In this document: piece after piece, positions 39,033-50,440 of the stretch
Numbering within the stretch: the stretch's first letter is position 1
Layout of the letters: each line of letters opens with the position of its first letter
Origin: Pratylenchus scribneri
Taxonomy: Eukaryota; Nematoda; Chromadorea; Rhabditida; Pratylenchidae
DNA: 64,000 nt
Direction of reading: 5' to 3'
Assembly: GCA_030063045.1 (NCBI GenBank)
Contig: JAQSEB010000079.1
Location: forward strand, 744,001 to 808,000
Translations under genes and position numbers: made by a program
Notes under the pieces: model-generated
Seen by the model: only the letters and a program-made list of their open reading frames with translations
What the model was told of the DNA's origin: nothing
Database searches by the model: none

Positions 39033-41370
39033 TCATTTGTACTTCCTGAGGCTCTGAGGCACCATTGAAACTTTTTTTGTCATTTGAAGAGCGCTGTTGG
39101 AGAAAACCTGTTGAAAATTAAATTGTTAAAATAAAATAAAAATAATTTTTTTCTATATTTTTTAATCTTTTTCTATATACTAATTCTTTGTTAATCGTCA
39201 AGATAAAATATTCTTTGTTAATGGCGAACTAACCTTATTCCCAAAATTTTGTTGTCCATTTCGATGGAATATTCGAGCCAATAATATTCTTGTTTGTTTT
39301 TGAATGTCCGGATGTTTTCGCAAATAAATGAAAAAACTGGCCGAAGAACATGCACTCGAAATAAATCCAAAAATATAGGTGATATATCCAGCATAAAATG
39401 TGCCATTTTCAGTGAACTTAAACGGATTTAAAAATAATAAACAAACTTTTATGGTTGCAGATTTTTCCGAAAGACTCGTTTTGTAGAAATTTACGATTTT
39501 TGACGAAAGCTTAACAACTTTTCAATGCTTAATTTTGATTTCAAGCTATATAAACCTTAATTCGATAGAGCTCTTAAAGATGCATCGATTGACCTATAGA
39601 TTGTCGGGGTAATATCAAAACCAAAATAAAGTTATAAAATCAAAATCTAAATAAGGTTTAAATAGCTTAAAAACCTTGAATTTTTGTCAAAACATGAAAA
39701 TCAATATATCAATCAACGCATCCTAATGAGCTCTATCTAATAATATAAGGCTTATATGATCTAAGATCAAGCATTAGGAAGTTGGCAAAAGAAATAATCT
39801 TTCAGTAAAAGAAAACGATTTTTAGGCAAAAAGATTTAAACCTTTCGGCAAAAAAAAACCTTTTTACCATATTTTATTAACTCACCAAATTGACAAAAAG
39901 AAGGCATGAAAATGAGCCGCCCCAAAGGAATGCATAGAAGAAAAGAAGCCAAATTGTGGTGGCGGTGACCTCGAATTGACGGCGCCAATTCCAACTTGAT
40001 GAAATGCCTTGGGAACATTTCTTTCGATAAATCACCAAAAATGGAATATAGAGAGCTTAAAAAATGTGATTAAATTCTGGTAACAAAATTGGCGCCATTT
40101 TACCGAAAAGCAAAATCAAACAAATGTTCGAATAAAATTGGCCAAAAATTTTGGCCCTACTACCCTCAGCCGAACCCATTGAACATAATAAAATTGGTTT
40201 TTTCCCTTCAATTCCATAAAATTTGAAGAATGTGTCAATGATAGCAAAGAGTAAATCAATGGATAAAATAAAGGCAAATAATGGCTAAAAATTATGGGTA
40301 AATGTGACAAAATTTGCTGCGAAAAACTTTGTTGAATTTGGAATTGTATGTGAGCGGATGAATGACCATATAGAGACGATCGGCGGCCATGGCAAGGACC
40401 GCAATTCGGGTCATAGTGAAGCCAATACCCATTGGCGTATTCACCTAAAATTATTGTAAAAATATTAAATAAATTATTTAATTTTGAGCTAATTGTAGTT
40501 TAGCCGACCTTTTTATAGTTTAAGTATACAATGAAAAGTTTAGTCTTTAAAATTTGCAAAATTCAAAATATTAAATGAAAATTAATTGAAAGTTTAAGCA
40601 AATATCATCAAAAGAAAAAATTTATTACAAAAATGCCATTCTGCCCTGAAACCTAAACTCTAACACATTCTATTCTAACGCAGCCTAGCCTACCTAAACT
40701 AAGCATCACATTTCGAAGAAAACCATAACCTAAATCTTACCCTAATTTGACATTTATTTCATCAAATTAAGCAATAAATTTTTAATTAAAACTAAAAGTT
40801 TAAAGGCTAAGATAACCAAAATTTGATTTATGGCTCAAATCATATGAATAAAAGCACACCAAGACTTTTTTGTGACTGATTTTATAGCGTTGATAATCCA
40901 TAATCTAGCTTAAACTTATCATTGGTCACTTAAAATGTGAAAGATAGGCTAAATTGCAATAGAGTCTATTTTCGTACCAAAACGCAAATCAATCGAGAAT
41001 AATGGATAATTCCAATTGAGGATGCATAAATTGCATAAGTGGCCCTAATGAATAGACCAATGGCTAAAAAATGAAGGAAAATGATCAAATTGGATGATAA
41101 ATAATAAAATTCACCAATTATAATATCAGCAATGGCCAATAAAGCCATATACAAATTACATTGATGAAGGCGTAATTTTGTCTGCAAATTTAAATTTATT
41201 ATCCATTTTTATTGAAAATTTACCGAAAAAATAATCCAAATCAGTAAAATATTGGTACAAAATCCAATTAAACTGAATGAATATCGAATCGAATTCAACA
41301 CAATTGAATCATCCCAATAAGCGAATGGAGGCCTTGTTGATAATGGATTCAATGGGGAAGAGGGCATCAT
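39033..41370 (-). CDS. Seven-transmembrane chemoreceptor, srsx-like GPCR
   Basis: Seven coding exons on the minus strand are 41370-41224, 41181-40978, 40444-40328, 40284-40104, 40055-39886, 39416-39234 and 39107-39033. All introns are GT...AG and phases agree, giving 358 residues. Seven hydrophobic segments are visible: IRYSFSLIGFCTNILLIWII (TM1), NLYMALLAIADIIIGEF (TM2), FIRATYAIYASSIGI plus the following exon (TM3 region), LFAFILSIDLLFAIIDTFF, FYSNICLILLFALYIPFLVI, TTIWLLFFYAFLWGGSFSC and YITYIFGFISSACSSASFFI. A DRLY motif follows TM3, the DRY-type G-protein contact, and LLCSMGSAEG in loop 2 is typical of the srsx family. No internal stop or missing helix is seen, so it appears functional. 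Introns 2 and 5 have been enlarged by MITE-like repeats. The subfamily call is from motif memory and less certain than the GPCR call. Confidence 0.9.
39525..39776. repeat. Palindromic MITE-like repeat (family P), in GPCR intron 5
   Basis: Fold-back sequence with arms TGCTTAATTTTGAT / CTAAGATCAAGCATT and inner TAGAGCTC and GATTGTCGGGG segments shared with the other copies. More divergent than the copies at 7026 and 46367. Confidence 0.6.
40496..40955. repeat. MITE-like repeat (family Q), copy 2, in GPCR intron 2
   Basis: Similar to 8729-9205. Terminal segments TTTAGCCGACCTTTTTATAG and (reversed) TTTAGCCTATCTTTCACATT form imperfect inverted repeats. It accounts for most of the 533-bp intron. 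Confidence 0.65.
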
Positions 41371-42160
41371 TTGGTTGCATGCGAAATTGGATGGAATTAT
41401 TTATATTGGTGGACGATTGACCAGTTTAATATAAATTTGGGGCCCTTAAAAATATTAAATTAGATGACAAATAAAAATTCCAATTATTATTATTCGTCAA
41501 TTGTTTAATTAAATTATATTTATTTACATGCAATAATACATTTTATTTGCGTGAGAAAATTAATTGAGTTATATTCATTCAAGCCTTAAAAGTCCATTCC
41601 ATAGGAATATTTGTACACTCATTTATTTTTTTTTGTTATTATTATTTCTTTTGTACTATATTTATTATTTTAATTATAATTATATAAGTGGATGTCCTCA
41701 TCAAAGTTGTATTCATTTTTCCTCCAATTCCCACACACATTGATTTGGAATTTGGATGAATGAAAAAGGTCTTTCTTTAGAAGTTTTAAAGCCTAATAAA
41801 TATAAACATAAATAATGTACTTTACAAATTTCTAACATAATGAATGCTTGAACTTTAAACTTAAGCTGGAAGAAACCAAATGTCCTAAAAATTTATTTCA
41901 TATAAATTTAATGATTGTACTTCATCAGCAGGGATTTAGGAAATTTAATTGTTTAAATGGCAAAATATTAGGGTTAGTTATACGTAGGCGTATAATGAAA
42001 AATCTTCGCATAATGCGTATAGTCAAAGTTTTTAAATGGTAAAATACCTATTTTTAAATTCATTTATTAATATTATTATTATTATGAGCCGTGACTTATG
42101 TTACTATGAATATGAATGATGAGTCTAGCCGAAAAAAATATTATATAATAATTACTAAAT
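41371..42160. other. Intergenic sequence upstream of the GPCR gene
   Basis: Contains the presumed GPCR promoter, read leftward. I see no motif I can name and no further gene. Confidence 0.4.
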
Positions 42161-42161
42161 T

Positions 42162-42725
42162 TATTAAAATAAATTCTCAGAAAATTACCAGCACCATTTT
42201 GGTGTTTTTTCTCTCATTTTCCCATCGAAAATTCAATTTTAAAATTATTTGGTGCAGCTGCTGTCAGGGGAATTTAGATTTCGTACTGAAATGTGGTACA
42301 CAATAGTTGTAAAATTGATGAGGTAATGTCTGATATTATTAAATGTGCAATAATCATACCGAATAGCAAATTTTAAATTTAATTTTAGGATGGAAATTTT
42401 GCAAAAAAAAATAATTCACTTATTTCAGATTGTTTTACTTTTACTAAAACTAAATTAAAATATATTCTCAGAAAATTACCATCATTATAATATTTTTCTC
42501 TCATTTTCCCATCGAAAACTCAATTAAAATTATTTGTTGTAGATTTCAATGCATAATTTAATATATGAGGTAAAATATTTATAAAATTGATGAGGTAATA
42601 AATAATGTCTGTCTACTGATATTCTTAATTGTGTACCAATTATCACATCAACCTACTAATTTTAAATTTAATTTTGGGATGTAAATTTTGCAAAAAATAA
42701 TTCGCTTATTTCAAATTATTTGCAA
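42162..42725. repeat. Diverged ~290-bp tandem duplication
   Basis: Two adjacent related segments share, in order, TTCTCAGAAAATTACCA, TCTCTCATTTTCCCATCGAAAA-type sequence, AAAATTGATGAGGTAAT, TAAATTTAATTTT and TTCGCTTATTTCA-type sequence, with indels between. They start near 42166 and 42457. No coding capacity is conserved. Confidence 0.6.
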
Positions 42726-43190
42726 AAAGAAAATTTTAATAATTATAAGAATTTAAGCAAGAAATTCTAAAACATAAACAAGTAAAAATGGTAATACCGA
42801 ATTAGAATTTTTAGAATATAAAATATCAAATAAAATGGAATGTTATTGGCAAATTAATTGTGGCCACATTTAGAGGAAGGAAACACCTGCTCTGCTGTTT
42901 GCCTTTTAGTTATATTTATATTATATTCTTATTTTATATTGGTTGAAAATGCCAAAATAAAATGCTTTTCAGCGCAAAAAGTTGGAATAATTATTACCAA
43001 TTATTATATAAATTATGATTCGAGGAAATGAAATGAGAAAAGGAAAACCATTAATTTTAGGTGTTTTGCTCAAAATGGTTTAATCAGGGAAAAAGTTGTG
43101 AAGGGGAGAATTATTAAAATATTAAAAAAGTGGATAAAAATTCAAATTTTAAAAGCTGCTATAAATTTTTTTATAATTTTATAAGGGAAA
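42726..43190. other. Intergenic AT-rich sequence
   Basis: No gene, RNA or repeat recognised. Confidence 0.4.
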
Positions 43191-45177
43191 TATTTAATTT
43201 GGCAAATAAATTATTGAAAATGGCAAATAGAGTATTTAATTTGGCAAATAGGATTTTATGTCGTAAAAGTATTGAAAATGGCAAATAAATTATTGAAAAT
43301 GGCAAAAAGAGTATTTAATTTGGCAAATAGAAATAAAATTATTATCGCTCACTATAACCGGTTCAAACCGGTTTCAATACTTACCCAAACTGGTTTAAAA
43401 TATTTTTTATGGTTAAAATAATAAAATTCTTTTTTATTTTAATTTTGCTTTCTCTATTCTCATGCAGATAATTAATTGATAAACTTTAGAAATATGAGTG
43501 AAAACCAAATTCAACCATCAATTCCTCGGCATTGCATCTGATGAATCGACATGGGCCTATGAGCAATTCTTCAATGCCGTTGGCTACCAACCAAATGTCA
43601 TTCAAGCTGATTCTGCTCCACAAATAACCCAAGGTAAAATAGTAAATTTTAATTAAGACAAAAATAATATTATAGCGCAACAAAATATTTTTCCAGAGTG
43701 CAAAAGAGCGAATTGCTTCTTTCATGCAATGAAAAGTCTAAAAGAAAAACTCAAACGAAAGGCAGTGGCCCCATTTGCTAATCAAATATTAGCGGAAGTT
43801 GATTTTCTGCAAAAGGCAATTATTTTTATTTATTAAAAAATATTTTTTTTTAATTTTTAGGCTTCATCAGAAGAAGAATTTTTTGAGGCCGCTCGTCTGC
43901 TCAACAACATGTGGGCCCAGCGATACAGAAACAATCCGGAAGTCCAGGACATTCTCGACATTTTCATTTCATTCTACATCAGAAGAGAAGAAAATGCTGG
44001 ATGGTATTCCGGCTACTCCGAATTTGCTTCTACAAATAATGGCCTTGAGAGTGCCAACCGAATTTTCAAAGACAGAGAATCATTTCGGCGAAAGCTGCCC
44101 ATTCGAGAATTTTTTGACGTGGCCTCTTCCGCAATTGGAAAATGGAGTATTAACCCGGATTTACAAGTTATTTTTTCTTAATATTTAAATTTTTAAATAT
44201 CCATATAGGCTCCGGCAATGCGTCCAAAAATTGGAATTGAAGTTTTCAAAAGGGCATTTCAATTGGAGAAGGAAGAACGCCTCTATTGCGAGGCTGAAGA
44301 TGACATTTTCATTTTTGCTTCTGCTGCAGGCAAAGCCGAACTCAACAGTGAAGAAAAACTGCTCGAGGCTTATAATTCAATCAGGAATGCGGAAGGGTTG
44401 CATTTTGCCAATTGGCCAACATATATGGCACTCAGGACAAAATTCCACATTGTTGAACCATGCGAATTTTGGCAAGGTAATCTGGTTAAAAATTTATTTT
44501 AAAAATTGGCCATTTTACAAACTAAGATTGCTACAAGTGCAATTGCTATGAAGGAGCCAGAAAAAAGGCCTGTGAGCATGCAGTGATGTGGATGTGCTCC
44601 GATGGATTGGCAGAATATCCACCCGAAGTGACGGCTGAATTGATCGAGAAGAAACGCAAACGTGGCCGTCCAAAGAAGGTGCATGGAGGAACGGCATTGA
44701 TGCATAATTAACAATTTTTCAATCTATTTTATTCGACATTATAATACTCAATTTTTGACTTTCTATTCATTATTATATTGCTCAATTATCCATTATTAAT
44801 TCAGTCTTTTTTATTTCACTGGTATAACATTTTGATCAGGAGCTTATTATTATTTTATATTGCATGAAGTCGATAAATATTTGAATTTTCCAATTGTTTT
44901 TATAGACGCCTTCTTTATTATAATTATTATTCAGGTAGAAAATAAGTGGTTTTTATCATAAAAAATATTTTAAACCAGTTTGGGTAAGTATTGAAACCGG
45001 TTTGAACCGGTTATAGTGAGCGATAATAATTTTATTTCTATTTGCCAAATTAAATACTCTTTTTGCCATTTTCAATAATTTATTTGCCATTTTCAATACT
45101 TTTACGACATAAAATCCTATTTGCCAAATTAAATACTCTATTTGCCATTTTCAATAATTTATTTGCCAAATTAAATA
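43191..45177 (+). mobile_element. MULE-type DNA transposon with ~220-bp TIRs
   Basis: Left arm 43191-43412 and right arm 44957-45177 are near-perfect inverted repeats. Outer ends read TATTTAATTTGGCAAATAAA. Each arm contains short iterations of AAATTATTGAAAATGGCAAAT, then GAGCGATAATAAT/ATTATTATCGCTC and an AACCGG-rich palindrome. A spliced transposase gene lies between. No clear 9-bp target duplication is visible. The right edge is about 100 bp from the start codon of the TraB gene. Confidence 0.85.
43498..44711 (+). pseudogene. MULE transposase, spliced, 5'-truncated
   Basis: Exons in one consistent reading are about 43498-43633, 43697-~43796, 43861-44166, 44209-44476 and 44527-44711 (stop). 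The first carries the ADSAP motif (second catalytic Asp region) and the next a CFFHAMKSL segment typical of MULEs. The third has TNNGLESANRIFKDR, the conserved region around the third acidic residue. The last encodes a SWIM zinc finger (CNC...CEH, from about 44540) and an AT-hook (KRGRPKK). The N-terminal DNA-binding region and first catalytic Asp are missing, and a stop precedes the first exon in frame. An ATG at 43494 opens a different frame. So this is a truncated or 5'-incomplete copy. The transposase would act on the long flanking TIRs. Confidence 0.75.
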
Positions 45178-45284
45178 CCATCCATTTTATAATTCTTTTT
45201 TTATAAAATTAAAAAACCTTGATTTATTAAAAATTGTCACATTTTTTTAATTGAAATAAATAAACAGATAATTTAAATAGCATA

Positions 45285-48026
45285 ATGACCATTCAACGAA
45301 CATTGCAAAAATTGTATTACACCAGCTGCATTCTCCAAAGAAATTATGCAACATTTCCGCCAGGTTATTTTTATTCCCCAAACTTTAAATTAAACTCAAA
45401 AAAATGTTTAGCAACATTGGAAAATGAAAAGTTGCCAAAGTTCAAGTCAAAGTCTGATTTCAACTTTTATTGGAATTGTATTATGCGGGCTGAAGAGGAT
45501 GCAATGAAAAAGACCAGGCCATGGCAACGGCTTGAATTAATTCCGGCAAATGATCGAAAAAAGTTGCGGAATTCAGCATTTGGGGTAAAAAGTGATCAAA
45601 ACAAAAGGTTACCTTTTTTTGCCAACAAAAGTTCTTGACTTATAATAAATCAGAAACCGGTTTTAAACCCTACAAACCATATACCATTTTGTAGATCTCA
45701 TCAAGACGCAAGACGCATCGAATGGTATATAAAATGTTAGAGGTTTTGGCCAAAAATTAAACGCGTTAAACCATTTAAACCTTTTTTCCGTTTTTAGTTT
45801 AAACTATTTAATTTTGGGCCCGCCCAAACCATGAAAAATTATATACCAATTGATGCGTCTCGATGAGATCTAAAAATTGGTATAAGGTTTATAGGGCATA
45901 AAACCGGTTTCTGATTATTAGAATTTAAAAACTTTGTCGGTAAACGGTAACAAATGAAATTTTGTCGATAAAAAATATTTTCTAAAATGAAATGAAAATC
46001 ATTTAAATAAATTGTAGGAATGCCTCCACAAAGATTATGTGTTTGACAAGAAAATCGACAAAAATGAGCTTGCAAATGTGCTTAAATCACTTGATGGAAT
46101 TGAAACAATCGAATTGGGTTTTACATTAATAAAGAAATCAATTGCTTTGTACAAACGCATCAAAATATTAAATTACCCATTTGCCCCAATGACATTGGCC
46201 AAAGGATTTGATCCGGTCTATTGGCGTGAGGCTTTTGCCAATGCCCGAATATATTTGCTGGGAACGGAACATAAGGTAAAAATGGAGAAAAGGTTTTTTG
46301 TCGAGAGAATTGGATTTTGGGTTCTTTTGCTGATGAGAGATCGGTTTTTTGATTATAACTTTTTTTGTGCTGGATCCTAGACCCTAAAACATTATACCCA
46401 TTTTATAGAGCTCACCGAGCCGCATCAAATGGTATATAATTTGTCAGGGTTTGGCCAAAATTCAAGGTATTAAACCGTTTACACCATATTTTGGTTTTCG
46501 GTTTAAAACTCTTTTAGTTTTGACCCAAACCCCGACAAACTATATACCAATCGATGCGTCTAGATGAGCTCTATAAAATATGTATAAGATTTGGTGTTTT
46601 AGAATCAAGTACTAACAAGTTATTAAACTTTCGGCAAAAAAACCCAATTCTAAAGGCAAAAAACCGCACCAAAACTAATTAATTATCCAATATTTTCTTA
46701 TAATTTATTTAATTTTAGTCTCGCGAAAGTATCTCGGATGTTCAAAATTTGATGCGAGCAACACAGCCGGACATTGTTTTCGTGGAATTTTGCAAAACAC
46801 GTGCAAATGAAAAGAAAGGATTATGGACGGACGAGGAAATTGACAAGGAATTGGGAACATTTGATAAATATTTGAATGAATTTATCCACTACAAACATCA
46901 CGGAAAGAAATTGGATGATTTTGGATGGTTTGAAAAATGGTCATTACAAAGGCAGGCAAGAAAGGAAATAGCCGATTTGAAGAATTCGAGGGATACTGAA
47001 TTCCGAGCCGCATTTGAAATGGCCACCGAAGTGCAAGGATGTGCCGGATTGGTGCTGGGCGAAATGCCTTATGCTCACGTGGAAGCCGAAGAAATATTTA
47101 AATCGAGAAGAGTTATGGACACGGAGCAATTTGAAAAGGAAGTAAAGGAAAAAGTAGCAGGTAAACGAGATAGGTAATTATTATATTCCAATTTGGATGT
47201 TTAATATTTTTATTCACTCATCAGGCACATGACCAAAGTGATGCACACAATGCTGCACAGATGTACGATGGAAAAATTATGTGCCAGTCATAGGATTGGA
47301 GGTTTCTTTTTAAATATTTATTTTGTGATTGTGCTGTGCCAAAGCAAATTATAAAAAATTTTGAAAAAAAATCAAATTTAATTTGGGTGCTAAAAACGAA
47401 TATGAGTAGAGGTCGGCGCTGTGGACTGGATCCAGCGCTGGATTTTGCTGGATTATCCAGCACCGGATCCAGTCCAATATAAAATTTAGGGGAAATCCCG
47501 CAAATCCAGCGCTGGATTCTGCTGGATATCCAGCACTGGATTTTTACTGGATTATCCGGCCGGATCCAGTCCAGAAAAAATTTGGGGAAAAATCCAGTCC
47601 GGAATCCAGCAGAAGACATTTTGGCGACCTCTAAATATGAGGGGCTGCTATCTTTAAGAATATATCGATATTTACAAAATGTGCCTAATGCCTAACCATG
47701 GTAAATCTTGGTATATTTTCTATCAAGATTAGCAAATTGAAAAAAAATGAAAGCTCTATTCCTGTTTATCATTCGTATTCCTAAGTGAATAAATTCGTAC
47801 TTATATTATTTTTGGCCCACATCACATTTAAATCATAAAAAATTTATTAAAAATCATAAAAAATTTATTAAAAATCATAAAAAATTTATTAAAATTGGAA
47901 ATAAAATTAATATGATTTTCAGTCAAATTTGAACCGGTGACCGTTGTTGGCATTGTGGGATTTAATCATTTAGCTGGAATTGAGAGAATTTGGTCAAACC
48001 AAGAAGAAATATATTCGGACAAATAA
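45285..48026 (+). CDS. TraB-domain protein, probably mitochondrial
   Basis: Five coding exons: 45285-45584, 46018-46275, 46719-47173, 47225-47301 and 47923-48026. All junctions are GT...AG and in phase, giving about 397 residues. The N-terminus (residues 1-26) is basic and hydroxylated and ends ATFPP, consistent with a mitochondrial presequence. The TraB fold begins with YLLGTEHK at the end of exon 2, a family hallmark with G-T-x-H. FVEFCKTR and EFRAAFEMA in exon 3 and VTVVGIVGFNHLAGI in exon 5 are the remaining conserved strands. Eukaryotic TraB proteins (TRABD type) sit on the mitochondrial outer membrane and affect mitochondrial morphology or lipid contacts; their chemistry is unsettled. 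Introns 1, 2 and 4 carry mobile repeats. The frame has no internal lesion. The exon 3/4 donor choice (TAG|gtaatt) is the only one that keeps the frame open. Confidence 0.88.
45648..45916. repeat. Palindromic MITE-like repeat (family P), in TraB intron 1
   Basis: Near-perfect fold-back ends AATCAGAAACCGGTTTTA and TAAAACCGGTTTCTGATT. Inner arms carry ATATACCA, GATGAGATCT and GACGCATCGA-type segments found in the other copies. Confidence 0.8.
46367..46612. repeat. Palindromic MITE-like repeat (family P), in TraB intron 2
   Basis: Arms GTGCTGGATCCTAG and CTAGATGAGCTC...GAATCAAGTAC, with AAACTATATACCAATCGATG matched by CGCATCAAATGGTATATAAT. Same family as 7026-7250. Confidence 0.8.
47407..47633. 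mobile_element. 227-bp hAT-like MITE, in TraB intron 4
   Basis: Ends TAGAGGTCGGC and GGCGACCTCTA are inverted repeats. AATATGAG flanks it at 47399-47406 and 47634-47641, an exact 8-bp target duplication. The interior consists of iterated TCCAGCGCTGGAT / CTGGATCC palindromes. No coding capacity. Confidence 0.9.
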
Positions 48027-48713
48027 TAATTTCCAATTTCATCACTTGATTTTTTCATAATTTATTCGAAATGTTTTCAATTTGTTTAAATATTTTTAAA
48101 TAAATTATTAATTTATGCTTATTAATAATTATTACTCGAGATTTAAATATTTATTCCATATTTTTATTTTTTTCAACAATTTAAAAATCAAAAACTTCGG
48201 AATTGTATAGAAAAATGTCTGATGAAATATTGGAATTGCGCTTAAACGAGGAAGAAGACAAATTGGAAGAAGCAAAGGAAGAAATGGAAGTGGAAAAATC
48301 TCAAGTTAGTTTAACGATTAATATGGAAATATTAAATGAAATTATAATCAAAATTCTAATTAAAAAAATTTTTTAAGCAGGAAAATCAGCAACAGGCAGA
48401 ATCAAGTATTCCAACTTTGCCGCCAAAGAAAAGATCTCATGAAGAAGAAGGATCCAGCAATATTACTCCGGAAATGAACATCGCAATTAAAAGACCAAAA
48501 TTAACGGCAAAAAGGTTTTATAACCCAAATATAAATATGAATTCGCTAAAGAATTAAAAATATTTTAAAATTTGTTATAATTTTTCCAAATTTTCTCATC
48601 AGTATTCCAAATTGGCTTATTGAAGTTTTGGCGTGGATTAAACGAACTGAAATGGCCAATACAAAATTAAGCACAGCCAGTTGGACATTCAAGCAACTTT
48701 GCTGGCCAAAATT

Positions 48714-48718
48714 GCATG
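48714..48718. repeat. Target-site duplication, left (GCATG)
   Basis: GCATG directly precedes the 5' LTR and is repeated at 58848-58852 directly after the 3' LTR. The 5-bp size is usual for BEL/Pao integration. Confidence 0.95.
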
Positions 48719-49436
48719 TGTCGCAGTTCGAATCTTTCATTTCGAACTTCAACAGTTTAAATTCACTAAAATATTACTTTCTTTTTGTTGGAGGGGAAAA
48801 GAGATCAAAAATCAAACTAAAATTGGGATTAAAGGGAAAAGACCAATGATCGAAAAAATAGGCAAATTTATTGAGGATTTTCTTTTGTGGATTAATTTCA
48901 ATTTTCTTACCTTTTTAGTTGCCGTTTCTGTGCCATTGCCATCCTCGTCCAATCCGGCTTTGCCCTCTTTGTTGTTGCGCCCAATTTGCTCATGGCCAGT
49001 TGGATGGATGATGGATTCGGATCAAAATGGCCTATAAAAACACCCCCCTTTTTTTGTTACCCACCCTTTATTCCATTCAATTTTGTTAAATTAAACTTTT
49101 GATTGAAATTTCTTCATAAATTTCATTTTTGTTGAATAAAATAAAATCAAATAAATTTATTCAATTTTCATTGGATTGGTGTAATTTGAAAGAGCCCAAA
49201 TCGAGTCTTAGGAATAAAACTTCATCCGACAAACCAGAGTCTAGAATTTTATTTCCTCATCGAATTTGGCCATTTCCTTTTCATCATTATTGGATTTTCC
49301 TGCCAAATTCAGGATCCAATTCAGTTCAAATTCCCCTTTCCAATCCCAACTTACCAAACCTAAAACTTACCCATATTGTTGTGGTTTTGCCCGGATTGCT
49401 CAGCCAGAGAGCACCAAACCTTGGACAACCCCAACA
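48719..49436 (+). repeat. 5' LTR, 718 bp
   Basis: Starts TGTCGCAGTTCG and ends CCCCAACA (TG...CA). It matches 58130-58847 in length and, as far as I can compare, in every base. Contains a TATA box (49033) and AATAAA signals (from 49135), giving a U3-R-U5 layout. Confidence 0.96.
49033..49040 (+). promoter_or_regulatory. TATA box of 5' LTR
   Basis: TATAAAAA within GGCCTATAAAAACACCCCCC, about 315 bp into the LTR. The same sequence occurs at 58444 in the 3' LTR. It is likely to set the start of the genomic transcript roughly 25-35 bp downstream, in the CCCTTT region. Confidence 0.75.
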
Positions 49437-49457
49437 AGAGATTAAGAGTCTGCTCTA
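49437..49457 (+). other. Primer-binding site to internal part of tRNA-Lys(CUU)
   Basis: The base after the LTR begins AGAGATTAAGAGTCTGCTCT. GAGATTAAGAGTCT (49438-49451) is the exact reverse complement of the anticodon-arm sequence AGACTCTTAATCTC of eukaryotic tRNA-Lys(CUU). The next six bases, GCTCTA, complement TAGAGC of the D-arm side, with three tRNA bases skipped. There is no TGG start as for a mature tRNA 3' end. The primer would therefore be a 5' tRNA fragment. The tRNA sequence is from memory of a highly conserved gene. Confidence 0.7.
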
Positions 49458-49520
49458 TTTGCTGAGCAAGCTTGGAAATTTCTATTCCATCCTATAAATT
49501 TCCTATTCAATCCTGAATCA

Positions 49521-50178
49521 ATGTCTGCCGGTATTAGAAGCCAACTTGGCCCGGCCATGGCCCGTTTGGTTATTCACACGACCACGGCCACCAATCAAGC
49601 CAATGCGGAACAGGCTGGTCAAAATCCTGTTGACCTGGCCAAAACCGCCGAGCATTTGGGCCGCCAAATTGAGGTCGTCTCCAACCTGTTGTTGGAATGG
49701 GGCCGCGTCATTGATGGCCTGCCCGAAGCCAATCAAGATGCCGAAGAAAATAGATTAATGAATTGGACGGCCACAGGCGGGCTTAAGCCAGCGGACGCCA
49801 TTGAGACCGCTCGAGAGGCACTGATTAATCTACAAATTAGAATTGATATATTACGTGCCCCGCCAAACCCCCCAAATGGCAATGTTCCTCCCGTTAATAA
49901 CGTCAACAATGTCAATAATGGGAATAATGGGAATGGGGCTCAACCCGCAGCCCCTCAAAATTATGCCCAACTTCCCACCTTAAAATTGCCAGAATTTGAT
50001 GGAAAGGAAACCAGCTGGTTTTCATTTTGGGAAGCATTCTCGAGTGGAATTGAGGCTAACCAATCGTTACCCAATTCCCGAAAACTAACCTATCTTTATG
50101 GCCTTTTGAAGGGTCCAGCTCGAGCTATGCTAGATGGATTATCCCATATTGACGATAACTATAACATCGCGGTCGAAA
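49521..50178 (+). pseudogene. gag: BEL/Pao Gag, N-terminal part, interrupted by hAT
   Basis: Frame starts at ATG 49521, 85 bp after the LTR. Residues 1-100 are helical and low in complexity; 120-145 form an Asn-rich linker (VNNVNNVNNGNNGNG). Residues about 150-215 match the conserved BEL/Pao Gag region (LPEFDGKETSWFSFWEAF, then LLKGPARAMLDGL), which forms the capsid. The coding sequence is cut at 50178 by the hAT element, which adds a spurious tail up to a stop at 50310. The rest of Gag resumes at 51383, one base out of frame with this part. Confidence 0.88.
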
Positions 50179-50440
50179 CAGTGTTGCCGCGAGTCGCCAA
50201 AAAGTTCGAGTCGAGTTTCGAGTTCGAGTCGGCCAAAATTTTTCGAGTCGAGTTTCGAGTTTCGAGTCGCCAAAAACCTCGAGTTTCGGGTTTCGAGTCT
50301 CGAGTCAAATAAAAAAAAAAATTTCACATAGAAAAATTTTTTTATCCAAATTTAAAGAAGAAAATGGAATTAAAATTTGCTTTCATATTCATAAATCAAA
50401 AATAAATAATAGCAGAAAAATATTGAGATTAAATAAATAG

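Noticed and set aside
49129..49497. Frame across the 5' LTR end, and its twin at 58540-59049
   Set aside because: The identical portion is LTR sequence present twice; the ends diverge exactly at the LTR boundary, so it is not a gene.
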